A stretch of DNA of 64,000 nt from Inhella proteolytica (GTDB taxonomy: Bacteria; Pseudomonadota; Gammaproteobacteria; Burkholderiales; Burkholderiaceae_C): positions 62,001 to 126,000 of the forward strand of contig NZ_JAEDAK010000013.1 in NCBI RefSeq assembly GCF_016093275.1. The letters run 5' to 3'. The position numbers and the translations under genes are program-made. Of this stretch, positions 36,280-45,201 are shown one piece after another (position 1 is the first letter of the stretch; each line of letters opens with the position of its first letter). The notes below the pieces were generated by a model, which was not told where the DNA came from, searched no databases, and was given only the letters and a program-made list of their open reading frames with translations.

Positions 36280-36938
36280 TGGACGCTGAAACTCGCAAAC
36301 GCATCGAAGGCGGCCGCACCGACCTGCTGGTGCCCTGGGCCGACACGCTCTCGGCCGGCGAACGCGCCTGGGCGCTGGCCTGGTGCGTGTACTTCGGCGA
36401 CGTGAGCGCGCTGCGCTGCCTGCTGCGCGCCGGCGCCCGCCTGGACTTTCTTGACCAGGAGCTGCTGACCGCGGCCTTCCACGGCCATTGGCGCCTGGTG
36501 CAGTTCCTGCTGGAGGAAGGCGCCCCGATGGACGCCGTGCAGCCGCGCACGCGCGAATCCGCGCTGCACCTGGCCGTCTGCGGGCCCGACCCCAGCGCCG
36601 CCGACCGCGTGGTGCAGGTGCTGCTGGCGGCCGGTGCCGATCCGAACGCCTGCTGCGCCATCGACGTGCCCACCCACAGCCTGATGCGCGACGCCCGCAC
36701 CCGCGGCGAAGCCGTGCTGCACCGCGCCGCAGCCTTTGCGAACCTGGCGACCGTGGAGCGCCTGCTCCAGGCCGGCGCCGACCCGCTGGCGCGTGATGCC
36801 CATGGCGATACCCCGCTGGCCTGGGCCAGCTGGGCCCGGCGCCCGGTGGAGCTGCTGCGCGCCCTGCTGCACGAAGGGGTGGAGATCCACCCCGACTACC
36901 GGCCGCTGCGCGAGAACCTGCTGGGCGATCCCTGCTAG
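36279..36938 (+). CDS. Ankyrin repeat protein
   Basis: A 219-residue cytosolic protein of roughly four ankyrin-like repeats: DVSALRCLLRAGARLDF, HWRLVQFLLEEGAPMDA, RVVQVLLAAGADPNA, and LATVERLLQAGADPLARDAHGDTPLAWA. These are protein-protein interaction modules; the partner is unknown. The ATG at 36279 overlaps the DUF1272 stop by one base. The gene ends at a CTAG shared with the glnD stop codon on the other strand. Confidence 0.85.
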   Translation: MDAETRKRIEGGRTDLLVPWADTLSAGERAWALAWCVYFGDVSALRCLLRAGARLDFLDQELLTAAFHGHWRLVQFLLEEGAPMDAVQPRTRESALHLAVCGPDPSAADRVVQVLLAAGADPNACCAIDVPTHSLMRDARTRGEAVLHRAAAFANLATVERLLQAGADPLARDAHGDTPLAWASWARRPVELLRALLHEGVEIHPDYRPLRENLLGDPC

Positions 36939-39496
36939 GCCGGTAAGGCCAGCGCGTCCAGCAGCTCGCTCTCCACCTGCAGCTGCTGGCGCGCGTGCTG
37001 CAGCGCCGCGCCGCTGACGAGGAAGGTGTCCTCCACCCGCTCGCCCAGCGTCGAGATCTTGGCCAGCTGCAGATTGATGTGGTGCTTGGCCAGCACGCGG
37101 GCAATGGCGTAGAGCAGGCCGGCGCGGTCGCTGGCGGATAGCGACAACACCCAGGCCTGGGCGCGTTCGTCCGGCCGCAGGCTGACGCGTGGCTGGTAGG
37201 GGAAGGACTTGACGCGGCGCGACAGGCGCGCGCGGCGCGGCTCGGGCAGCGGGCCGGTCTGCGTCAGCGCCAGCGCGAGTTTCTGCTCCACCAGGGGCAC
37301 CAAATCGCGGTGCAGGGTGGCGGGGTCGCTGGAGATGACCTGGAAGGTGTCCAGCGCCACCCCGTCGGTGCTGGTGTGGATCTTGGCGTCCAGGATGTTG
37401 AAGCCGGCGCCGTCGAAGTAGCCACAGATGCGGGCGAACAGATCGGGGACGTCGCGCGCGTAGACCAGCACCTGCAGGCCCTCGCCCACCGGGCTGGGGC
37501 GGGCCCGCACCACGGGTTGCGGTGCGCCGATATGCCGCCAGAGCTCGCGTGCGTGCCAGGCCAGTTCGGCGGCCTCGTGGCGGGCGAAGTAGCTGAGCTG
37601 CAGCGTGCGCCACAGCGGCGCCTCGGTCTCTGGCAGGGCCGAACGCAGGGCCAGCAGTTGGCGGGCCTCCTGCTTGCGCGCCTCGATCTCGGCCTCGCGG
37701 TTCACCGGTGCGCCGCCCAGATGGCGCAGGGTCAGGCGGTAGCAGTCCTCCAGCAGCTTGCCTTTCCAGGCGTTCCACACCTTGGGGCTGGTGCCGCGGA
37801 TGTCGGCCACCGTCAGCAGGTACAGGGCCGTGAGGTGGCGGGCGTCGCCCACCTCGGCGGCGAAGGCGGCGATGACCTCGGGGTCGGACAGATCTTCCTT
37901 CTGCGCCACCTGCGAGAGGCGCAGGTGCTTCGCAACGAGGAACTCGACCAGTTCGGTGTCGACCTTGCTGAGCTTGTGGGCGCGCGCGAAGCGCCGCACC
38001 TCCTGGGCACCGAGCTGCGAGTGGTCGCCGCCGCGGCCCTTGGCCACATCGTGGAAGAGCGCGCCGATGTAGAGCAGGGCGGGGTCGTCGAACTGCGCCG
38101 CCAGCTGCGAGCAGAACGGGTACTCGTGCGCATGTTCCGGCAGCAGGAAGCGGCGCACATTGCGCAGCACCATCAGGATGTGCTGGTCCACGGTGTAGAC
38201 GTGGAACAGGTCGTGCTGCATCTGCCCGACGATGGCGCGGAACACCCAGAGGTAGCGCCCCAGCACCGAGGTCTGGTTCATCAGCCGGAAGGCATGCGTC
38301 TGGCCCTGCGGGGCGCGCAGGATGGCCATGAACTGCTGGCGGTTCACCGGGTCGGCGCGCCAGCGCGCGTCCATCACCTGGCGCGCGTTGTAGAGCGCGC
38401 GCAGGGTGCGGCTGGACAGGCCCTTGAGCCCCTGCACGTTGGCGTAGAGCACGAAGGTTTCCAGGATGGCCTGCGGCTCGCGCTGGTAGAGGCCGTCGTC
38501 CACCACCTCGATGAGGCCGCCGCGGTCCAGGAAGCGCTCGTTCACCGGCACGGTGGGCGGGGCCACGCCGCCGGCAATGCGCTCGGAGAGATTCAGCAGC
38601 AGGATCTGGTTGAGCTGCGTGACCGCTTTGGCGGCCCAGTAGTAGCGGCGCATCAGCAGCTCGGAGGCGCGCACGCTGCCCTGCGCCTGCAGGCCGAGCT
38701 GCTGGGCCACGGCGGCCTGCAGGTCGAACACCAGGCGGTCTTCGCGCCGGCCGGCCTGGCAGTGCAGCAGGCAGCGGATCAGCTTCAGCGTGGCCTCGTT
38801 GCGGTGCAGGTGCCGGCTTTCCAGCGCAGTGATCAGGCCACCTTGGGCCAGCGCCGCCCAGGTGTGGCCCAGGCCGGCCGCGCGGGCAATCCAGATCAGC
38901 AGCTGCAGATCGCGCAGGCCGCCCGGGCTTTCCTTGCAGTTGGGCTCCAGCGCGTAGGGCGTGTCCTCGAACTTGGTGTGGCGCTGCTGCGCCTCCAGCG
39001 TCTTGGCGCGCAGGAAGGCGGGTACGTCCACATGGCGCTGCACCTCGGCTCTGAAGCGCTTGAACACGGCGGCGGGGCCGGCCAGGCGGCGCGCCTCCAG
39101 CAGCGCGGTCTGCACCGTCACGTCCTTGCGGGCTTCCTCCAGGCACTCGTCCAGCGTGCGCACCGAGGAGCCGATCTCCAGCCCATGGTCCCAGCAGTCG
39201 GTGATGAAGCGCTCCAGGGACTCGCGCAGCGGCCCGGGCATGTGGGAATCGGTGCCGCTGGGCAGCAGCAGCAGCACGTCCACGTCGGAGTGGGGGAAGA
39301 GCTCGCCGCGGCCATAGCCGCCCACGGCGATCAGGCAGGCCTGGGCCGGCAGGGCGGCCTGTTCCCACAGGGCGCGCAGTGCGGCGTCGGTGTGCTGGGC
39401 CAGATCCTTCAGCAGGCGCTGCGCGCGCGCCGCCGTGGGGGCCTGCGCCGCGAACGCCTGCAGCAGGCGCTGCTTGCCCTCGCGGTAGGCGTTCAT
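36935..39496 (-). CDS. glnD: [Protein-PII] uridylyltransferase / uridylyl-removing enzyme
   Basis: The bifunctional nitrogen sensor that modifies PII (GlnB/GlnK). Taking the ATG at 39496 it has 853 residues. The nucleotidyltransferase motif is G59-G-Y-G-R-G...S70-D-V-D73, followed by the HD hydrolase domain (LFHDVAKGRGGDHS) and two C-terminal ACT domains (LQVLVYARDVPDLFARICGYF; WVLSLSASDRAGLLYAIARVLAKHHI). A TTG at 39556 would add 20 residues but crosses a repeat-like intergenic element. The gene is convergent with the ankyrin gene. Confidence 0.95.
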   Translation of the reverse strand: MNAYREGKQRLLQAFAAQAPTAARAQRLLKDLAQHTDAALRALWEQAALPAQACLIAVGGYGRGELFPHSDVDVLLLLPSGTDSHMPGPLRESLERFITDCWDHGLEIGSSVRTLDECLEEARKDVTVQTALLEARRLAGPAAVFKRFRAEVQRHVDVPAFLRAKTLEAQQRHTKFEDTPYALEPNCKESPGGLRDLQLLIWIARAAGLGHTWAALAQGGLITALESRHLHRNEATLKLIRCLLHCQAGRREDRLVFDLQAAVAQQLGLQAQGSVRASELLMRRYYWAAKAVTQLNQILLLNLSERIAGGVAPPTVPVNERFLDRGGLIEVVDDGLYQREPQAILETFVLYANVQGLKGLSSRTLRALYNARQVMDARWRADPVNRQQFMAILRAPQGQTHAFRLMNQTSVLGRYLWVFRAIVGQMQHDLFHVYTVDQHILMVLRNVRRFLLPEHAHEYPFCSQLAAQFDDPALLYIGALFHDVAKGRGGDHSQLGAQEVRRFARAHKLSKVDTELVEFLVAKHLRLSQVAQKEDLSDPEVIAAFAAEVGDARHLTALYLLTVADIRGTSPKVWNAWKGKLLEDCYRLTLRHLGGAPVNREAEIEARKQEARQLLALRSALPETEAPLWRTLQLSYFARHEAAELAWHARELWRHIGAPQPVVRARPSPVGEGLQVLVYARDVPDLFARICGYFDGAGFNILDAKIHTSTDGVALDTFQVISSDPATLHRDLVPLVEQKLALALTQTGPLPEPRRARLSRRVKSFPYQPRVSLRPDERAQAWVLSLSASDRAGLLYAIARVLAKHHINLQLAKISTLGERVEDTFLVSGAALQHARQQLQVESELLDALALPA

Positions 39497-39530
39497 CTCA
39501 GCGGCGTCCGGCCGCCCGAAGCCGCTGACG

Positions 39531-39570
39531 GCCCCCTTGGGGGGTGGCGAGCGCAAGCGAGACTGGGGGC
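39531..39570. repeat. Intergenic repeat-like element between map and glnD
   Basis: The stretch combines a near-palindrome (GCCCCC-TT-GGGGGG at 39531-39544) with GGCGAGCGCAAGCGAGACTG and a further run of G. From general familiarity, very similar G/C-run plus GCGAGCGCAAGCGAG modules are scattered through Burkholderiales genomes, often at gene ends. Only one copy was seen in this window, so repeat status is not shown here. Confidence 0.35.
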
Positions 39571-39579
39571 AGTGTCACG

Positions 39580-40383
39580 TCAACCGGTGATGAAGGCGGG
39601 CGGGGGCGGGCTGCCGGCGGAGAGCGTCAGGATGTCGTAGCCGGTTTCTGTCACCGCGATGGTGTGCTCCCACTGGGCGGAGAGCGAGCGGTCCTTGGTG
39701 ACGATGGTCCAGCCGTCGGGCAGTTCCTTGATCTCGCGCCGGCCGGCATTGATCATGGGTTCGATGGTGAACACCATGCCGGGCACCAGCTCTTCCAGCG
39801 TGCCGGGGCGGCCGTAGTGCAGCACCTGCGGTTCTTCATGGAACTTGCGCCCCACGCCATGGCCGCAGAACTCGCGCACCACGGAGAAACCGGCCGGCTC
39901 GGCATAGCTCTGGATGGCATGACCGATGTCGCCCAGGCGCGCACCCGGCTTGACCTTGGCGATGCCCTTCCACATGGCTTCGTAGGTGAACTGGCACAGG
40001 CGCTTGGCGGCGATCGAACCCTCGCCCACGATGTACATGCGGCTGGTGTCGCCGTGCCAGCCGTCCTTGATCACCGTGCAGTCGATGTTCAGGATGTCGC
40101 CGTTCTTCAGCGGCCGGTCGTTCGGGATGCCGTGGCAGACCGTGTGATTGACCGAGGTGCAGATGGCGGCCGGGAAGGGCGGGTAGCCGGGCGGCTGGTA
40201 GCCGATGGTGGCCGAGATCGCGCCCTGGACCTCGAGGATGTGATGGCGTGCGATGTCGTCCAGCTGCTGGGTGGTGACCCCCGGCTTGATGTGCTGGGTC
40301 AGCAGGTCCAGCACCTCGGAGGCGAGGCGACCGGCGATGCGCATGCCCTCGATGTCTTCGGGCGTCTTGATCTGAATGCTCAT
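39580..40383 (-). CDS. map: Methionine aminopeptidase, type I
   Basis: A 267-residue enzyme that removes initiator methionine. The metal ligands are visible in order: Asp in LNIDCTVIKDGWHGDTSRMY, His in GHGVGRKFHEEP, Glu in MVFTIEPMIN and Glu in AQWEHTIAVTE. The catalytic His is in VNHTVCHGIP. The length is standard for type I. The ATG at 40383 is selected by family alignment (MSIQIKTPEDIEGMR). It lies just downstream of uppP on the same strand. Confidence 0.97.
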   Translation of the reverse strand: MSIQIKTPEDIEGMRIAGRLASEVLDLLTQHIKPGVTTQQLDDIARHHILEVQGAISATIGYQPPGYPPFPAAICTSVNHTVCHGIPNDRPLKNGDILNIDCTVIKDGWHGDTSRMYIVGEGSIAAKRLCQFTYEAMWKGIAKVKPGARLGDIGHAIQSYAEPAGFSVVREFCGHGVGRKFHEEPQVLHYGRPGTLEELVPGMVFTIEPMINAGRREIKELPDGWTIVTKDRSLSAQWEHTIAVTETGYDILTLSAGSPPPPAFITG

Positions 40384-40393
40384 AGGGCGCCGA

Positions 40394-41218
40394 TTATCCC
40401 GACCAGTCGATCCACCCTGCCTGCGCCGTGGCCAAAACCACCAGGCCGAAGGCGATGCGGTACCAGGCAAAGGGGGTGAAGCTGTGGCTGGCCACATAGC
40501 GCAGCAGCCAGCGCACGCACACCCAGGCCGACAGGAAGCTGAACAGCAGACCCACCGCGAACATCGGCAGATCGGCCCAGGCCAGCAGCGCGCGTTCCTT
40601 GTACAGGCTGTACAGGCCGGCCCCGATCAGCGTGGGGATGGCGAGGAAAAAGCTGAACTCGGTGGCGGCCTTGCGCGACAGGCCCAGCAGCATGCCGCCG
40701 ATGATGGTGGCGCCCGAGCGGCTGGTGCCCGGCACCATCGCCAGGCACTGCACCAGGCCGACCTTGAGCGCATCCAGCGGGCCCATGGCGTCCACTGAAT
40801 CCACCCGCACCACCGCCTGCTGGCGGCGTTCGGCCCACAGGATGATCAGCCCGCCGACGATGAAGCTGCTGGCCACCACGGTGGGCGTGAACAGATGGGC
40901 CTTGATGGCCTTGCCCAGCAGCAGGCCCAGCACCACGGCGGGCAGGAAGCCGATGCCCACGTTCAGCGCAAAGCGTTGCGCCTCGGGCTGGCTGGGCAGG
41001 CCGCGCAGCACCGTGCGCAGCCGTTCGGCATAGACCAGGATGACCGCGAAGATGGCGCCGGTCTGGATGGCGATGTCAAACACCTTGGCCCGCTCATCGT
41101 GCAGGCCCAGCAGTTGGCCGGCCAGGATCAGATGCCCCGTGGAGCTGATGGGCAGGAATTCCGTCAGGCCTTCGACCACACCCATGATCGCGGCCTTGAT
41201 CAAGAGCAAGGCGTCCAT
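40394..41218 (-). CDS. uppP: Undecaprenyl-diphosphatase
   Basis: A 274-residue integral membrane phosphatase that recycles the lipid carrier for peptidoglycan and confers bacitracin tolerance. The signature (E/Q)-rich motif [14 protein letters not shown] and the second motif [10 protein letters not shown] are intact, with about eight membrane helices. It is divergent from pcm. Confidence 0.97.
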   Translation of the reverse strand: MDALLLIKAAIMGVVEGLTEFLPISSTGHLILAGQLLGLHDERAKVFDIAIQTGAIFAVILVYAERLRTVLRGLPSQPEAQRFALNVGIGFLPAVVLGLLLGKAIKAHLFTPTVVASSFIVGGLIILWAERRQQAVVRVDSVDAMGPLDALKVGLVQCLAMVPGTSRSGATIIGGMLLGLSRKAATEFSFFLAIPTLIGAGLYSLYKERALLAWADLPMFAVGLLFSFLSAWVCVRWLLRYVASHSFTPFAWYRIAFGLVVLATAQAGWIDWSG

Positions 41219-41309
41219 GGCGTCTCGTCTGAAAAGGGCGCGGATGATAGCCAGTGCCTCCTCTCAGCTCCCTAGAATGCCGCCCGGCTATTCCCACCGA
41301 ACCACGCAT

Positions 41310-41966
41310 ATGAACGTCGAACAGGCCCGCTTCAACATGATCGAGCAGCAGATCCGCCCCTGGGATGTGCTGGATCCGGCGGTCTTGCAGCTGCTGACCC
41401 TGGTGCGCCGCGAGGACTTCGTGCCCGCCGAACTGCGCCACCTGACCTTCATGGACACCGAATTGCCGCTCGGCCATGGCCGCCTGGCCCTGCAGCCCAA
41501 GGTGGAGGCCCGCCTGCTGCAGGAGCTGCAGGTGCAGCCCACCGACCGCGTGCTGGAACTGGGCACCGGCACCGGCTACCTGACGGCGTTGCTGGCGCAC
41601 CAGGCCCAGGAAGTGCTCAGCCTGGAGCCCGAGGCCGACCTCGCCGAGGCCGCCCGTTCCCGCCTGCGTCGCCTTGGCCTGTCGCGCGTCACCGTGCGCC
41701 AGAGCCAGGATCTGAGCCAGGGCAGCGCCGCCGACGGCCCGTTCGACGTCATCGTCGCCACCGGCTCGCTGGCCCAGACCCCCAATGCGCTCAAGGCCCA
41801 GCTCAAACCCGGCGGCCGCCTGCTGCTGGTGGAAGGTGACCAGCCGGTGATGCGTGCCGTGCTGTGGCGCCACACCGGCCCCGAGCAATTCGCCCGCCGC
41901 GAGCTGTTCGATACCGTGCTGCCGCGCCTGCCCGGTGCCACCGAGCCCACCAGCTTCGCGTTTTGA
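41310..41966 (+). CDS. pcm: Protein-L-isoaspartate O-methyltransferase family protein
   Basis: A 218-residue SAM-dependent enzyme that repairs isoaspartyl residues. Motif I is VLELGTGTGYLTALLA; the N-terminal helix ARFNMIEQQIRPWDVLD and the substrate-region DTELPLGHGRLALQPKVEARLL replace the canonical substrate loop of E. coli Pcm. Such variants are common ahead of tolC in betaproteobacteria, and some may have other substrates. The 169 bp to tolC hold TATAAA/TATAAC-like stretches at 42061-42084 but no certain promoter. Confidence 0.88.
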   Translation: MNVEQARFNMIEQQIRPWDVLDPAVLQLLTLVRREDFVPAELRHLTFMDTELPLGHGRLALQPKVEARLLQELQVQPTDRVLELGTGTGYLTALLAHQAQEVLSLEPEADLAEAARSRLRRLGLSRVTVRQSQDLSQGSAADGPFDVIVATGSLAQTPNALKAQLKPGGRLLLVEGDQPVMRAVLWRHTGPEQFARRELFDTVLPRLPGATEPTSFAF

Positions 41967-42135
41967 GCGCGGGCAGCCATTCGCCGGCAACGTGCGCTTG
42001 ATGCGTGTTTTGGCACCGCTGGCTCCCCGCGAGCTGCAGGTCATCGCATGACCCCCGGCTATAAACCCGCGCAAGCCCTATAACCTCGGCCGCTGCGCCA
42101 TCGGGCGCGTTTTCATTACCGCTGAAGGACTGTCC

Positions 42136-43494
42136 ATGCCCGCTTTGACTCCGACCCCGCTGAAACTCGCTGCTGCCTTGCTGCTGGCCCTGGCGGGTGG
42201 AGCGGTGCAAGCCCAGAGCCTCAATGAGCTGTACCAGGCGGCGCGTGCTTACGACGCCACCTACCTCTCGGCCCGGGCCACGGCCGAGAGCGTGCAGTAC
42301 AAGCTGATGCAGGTCGAGGCGCTGCGCAAGCCCACACTGGGTGTCGGGGCCGGAGCTACCCATACCCAGACCGATCCCCCGGCGATCTACCAGACCGTGA
42401 ACGGCCAGCGCGTGCAAGTGGCGGGCGACCGCGTCGGCACCACCAATGTGAACGCCGGCCTGAAGGCCTCGCTCTCGCTCTACAACCGCGCCAACGGGCT
42501 GACCATCAACCAGGCCGAGCGCGGCGTGGTTAAAGCCGGCGCCGCCCTTGAGGCGGCCGAGCAGGACTTGATGGTGCGTGTGTCTCAGGCCTATTTCGAC
42601 GTGCTGGCCGCGCGCGAAGCGCTGAGCCTGGCGCAGGCCAACAAGCGGGCCATCGGCGAGCAACTGGCGTCGGCTAAGCGCAATTTCGAGGTCGGTACTG
42701 CCACCATTACCGACACCCGTGAGGCGCAGTCGCGCTTTGACCTGTCCACCGCCACCGAGATCGCTGCCGAGAATGACCTGCGCGTCAAGAGCGTGATCCT
42801 GGACCAACTGGTGGGTCGCACCGGCGTCGATCCCAAGCCGCTGGCCCTACCGATTGCGCTGCCGTCGCTCGAACCAGTGAATGTTGATTCCTGGCTGGCC
42901 CAGGCTGAGGAAAGTCCGGCTGTGCGGGCTGCGCGCATCGATCTTGAAACCGCCCAGCTGGAGGTTGCAAAGGCCGGTGCGGCCTATGGGCCGACGGTAG
43001 ACATGACCGCCTCGCTCGGCGGCCAGGACCTGAGCGGCCGCGGCGCCAATCCCAAGGGCTTCACGAGCAATGGCAGCGTGGGTGTCCAGTTCACCCTGCC
43101 GCTCTACTCCGGCGGCGCCAACGAAGCGCGCAAGCAGGAAACGCTGAAGCTGCAGGAAAAAGCCCGCAATGACCTGGAGGCGGCACGCCGTACCGCCGCG
43201 GAACGCACGCGCAGTGCTTTCCTGGGCCGCCAGTCCCTGCAGGCGCAGGTCAAGGCGCTCGAGTCGGCCGAAGCCAGCGCCAAGCTGGCGCTGGAAGCGA
43301 CGCAGCTCGGCTACAAGGTGGGTGTGCGCGTGAACCTGGACGTGCTGAACGCCCAGGCCCAGCTCAACAACACCCAGAACAGCCTGGCCAAGGCCCGCTT
43401 CGACACCCTGGTGACCGGCCTTCGCCTGCGCCAGGCGGCTGGTCAGCTGCGCCCCGAGGACGTGGCCGCGCTGGACGCCCTGCTGGCCAAGTGA
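42136..43494 (+). CDS. tolC: TolC family outer membrane channel
   Basis: A 452-residue outer-membrane efflux protein. The signal peptide (about 1-26, LLLALAGGAVQAQ) precedes two OEP repeats, beginning SLNELYQAARAYDATYLSARA and, in the second half, ESPAVRAARIDLETAQLEVAKA. Helical segments rich in alanine and glutamine and the VGVRVNLDVLNAQAQLNNTQNSLAKARFD motif are typical of TolC. It could serve the MacAB-like exporter encoded at 48.5-52.8 kb. AAGGA is placed 8-10 nt before the ATG. Confidence 0.93.
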   Translation: MPALTPTPLKLAAALLLALAGGAVQAQSLNELYQAARAYDATYLSARATAESVQYKLMQVEALRKPTLGVGAGATHTQTDPPAIYQTVNGQRVQVAGDRVGTTNVNAGLKASLSLYNRANGLTINQAERGVVKAGAALEAAEQDLMVRVSQAYFDVLAAREALSLAQANKRAIGEQLASAKRNFEVGTATITDTREAQSRFDLSTATEIAAENDLRVKSVILDQLVGRTGVDPKPLALPIALPSLEPVNVDSWLAQAEESPAVRAARIDLETAQLEVAKAGAAYGPTVDMTASLGGQDLSGRGANPKGFTSNGSVGVQFTLPLYSGGANEARKQETLKLQEKARNDLEAARRTAAERTRSAFLGRQSLQAQVKALESAEASAKLALEATQLGYKVGVRVNLDVLNAQAQLNNTQNSLAKARFDTLVTGLRLRQAAGQLRPEDVAALDALLAK

Positions 43495-43513
43495 CGGGGA
43501 GGGTGGCGCGCCG

Positions 43514-44311
43514 ATGCTGATGGTCCTGTCGCCAGCCAAGACGCTGGACTACGAATCGCCGCTGCCACCCGCCTTCCAGGCGCTGGAACCTGAGCTGACC
43601 CGGCCCGCCCATGTGGCCGAGGCCGAGCGCCTGATCGAGTGCATGCGCCAGCTCTCGGCGGCTGAAGTGGCCGAGCTGATGGAGCTCTCGCCCGCGCTGG
43701 CGGATCTCAATGTGCAGCGCTTCAAAGCCTGGCGGCCGCGCCACACGGCGCACAACAGCCGTGCCGCGGTGCTGGCCTTCAATGGCGATGTGTACGAAGG
43801 TCTGGATGCCCGCAGCCTGGGCGCGGACGTGCTGCGGCGAGCGCAGCAGCGCCTGCGCATCCTCTCGGGCCTCTACGGCATCCTGCGGCCGCTCGACCGC
43901 CTGCAGCCCTACCGCCTGGAAATGGGCCGCCCGGTGCAGACGCCCACCGGCAAGGGTCTGTACGCCTTCTGGGGCACGCGCCTGGCCGAGGAGCTGAACG
44001 CCTTGGGCGCCCAGCAGCGCAGCCCGCTGCTCATCAATCTGGCTTCGCAGGAGTACTTCAAGGCCGTCAACCGCAAGGCGTTGCGGCTGCCGGTGCTGGA
44101 ACTGGTGTTCGAGGAAGTCAAGGACGGCGGGCCCAAGGTCATCAGCTTCTTCGCCAAGCGCGCGCGCGGCCTGATGGCGCGCTTCGTGCTGGAACAGGAT
44201 CTGGACCATCCGGACGACCTGCGCGCCTTTGACCGCGAAGGCTACGCTTGGGTGCAGGCGGCCTCCAGCCCGGAGCGCTGGGTGTTCCGCCGTGAAGGAG
44301 TCCCGTCATGA
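43514..44311 (+). CDS. yaaA: Peroxide stress protein YaaA
   Basis: A 265-residue UPF0246 protein. It begins with the family hallmark MVLSPAKTLDYESPLP and carries LSGLYGILRPLDRLQPYRLEMG and SFFAKRARGLMARF. In E. coli YaaA limits free iron and DNA damage during hydrogen peroxide stress and binds DNA. Its last four bases overlap the start of a 2-oxoglutarate/Fe(II) oxygenase gene. Confidence 0.95.
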   Translation: MLMVLSPAKTLDYESPLPPAFQALEPELTRPAHVAEAERLIECMRQLSAAEVAELMELSPALADLNVQRFKAWRPRHTAHNSRAAVLAFNGDVYEGLDARSLGADVLRRAQQRLRILSGLYGILRPLDRLQPYRLEMGRPVQTPTGKGLYAFWGTRLAEELNALGAQQRSPLLINLASQEYFKAVNRKALRLPVLELVFEEVKDGGPKVISFFAKRARGLMARFVLEQDLDHPDDLRAFDREGYAWVQAASSPERWVFRREGVPS

Positions 44312-45147
44312 GTGGCACGCAATACGTCACCCCCGATCTGAAGCGCTGGCTACGCGAGCAGCTCATCGCCGGTCAGTCCAGCGTGGACCTGGTGCAGTCC
44401 ATGATCAAGGCCGGCTGGCAGCAGAAGATCGCGCTGGAAGCCGTCGCCCAGGCCAAGCTGGACGGCTGGTTCAAGAAGGAAGAGGCCACCCCAGGCGTAC
44501 CCGACGCCGCGGTGCGCGACGGCGCCTGCGTGCTGGACGCCGGCGATCGCGAGGTGCAGGTGCTCAGCGCCGTCGAATTGCCGCGCGTGCTGGTGTTCGG
44601 CAATCTGCTCTCGGCCGAGGAGTGCGAAGCCATCATCGAGCTGGCGCGCCCGCGCATGGCGCGCTCGGAGACCGTGGCCGAGGACAAGGAAGGCAGCGAG
44701 GTCAACATGGCCCGCACCAGCCGCGGCATGTTCTTCGAGCGCGGTGAGGCCGAGGTGGTGGCGCGGGTGGAAGCCCGCATCGCCCGCCTGCTCAACTGGC
44801 CGCTGGAAAACGGCGAGGGCATGCAGGTGCTGCACTACCAGCCCGGTGCCGAGTACCAGCCCCATTACGACTACTTCGACGCCCGCCACGCCAGCACGCC
44901 CAGCATCCTCAAGCGCGGCGGCCAGCGGGTGGGTACCTTGGTGATGTACCTGAACACACCCAAGCGCGGCGGCGCCACCACCTTCCCTGATGTGAAGATG
45001 GCCGTGCAGCCCATCCGTGGCAATGCGGTGTTCTTTAGCTACCCCAAACCCGAGCCCGGCACCCTGACCCTGCACGGCGGCGCCCCGGTGCTGGAAGGCG
45101 AGAAGTGGGTGGCCACCAAATGGATGCGCCAGGGGCGCTTCGAGTAG
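44308..45147 (+). CDS. 2-oxoglutarate/Fe(II) oxygenase, prolyl 4-hydroxylase-like
   Basis: A 279-residue protein whose catalytic domain occupies about residues 90-279. The iron ligands are the H-x-D of YQPHYDYFD and the distal His in LTLHGGAPV; the 2-oxoglutarate-binding Lys is in GEKWVATKWM. The domain order is that of prolyl 4-hydroxylase P4Hc proteins. An N-terminal helical region of 85 residues (LREQLIAGQSSVDLVQSMIKAGW) precedes it. The substrate is unknown; bacterial members modify elongation factors or peptides. Translational coupling to yaaA (ATGA) hints at an iron- or oxygen-related function. Confidence 0.88.
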   Translation: MSGTQYVTPDLKRWLREQLIAGQSSVDLVQSMIKAGWQQKIALEAVAQAKLDGWFKKEEATPGVPDAAVRDGACVLDAGDREVQVLSAVELPRVLVFGNLLSAEECEAIIELARPRMARSETVAEDKEGSEVNMARTSRGMFFERGEAEVVARVEARIARLLNWPLENGEGMQVLHYQPGAEYQPHYDYFDARHASTPSILKRGGQRVGTLVMYLNTPKRGGATTFPDVKMAVQPIRGNAVFFSYPKPEPGTLTLHGGAPVLEGEKWVATKWMRQGRFE

Positions 45148-45201
45148 GCCTGCCCGCCGGGCCAGGCCCGACAATGCCGGCCCCACTCGAAGCCCTGACC
45201 G

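Noticed and set aside
37310-39640. 776-codon plus-strand ORF
   Set aside because: It is antisense to glnD, whose domains are unmistakable. The translation is rich in H, Q, G and A without domain character, typical of the reverse frame of GC-rich genes.
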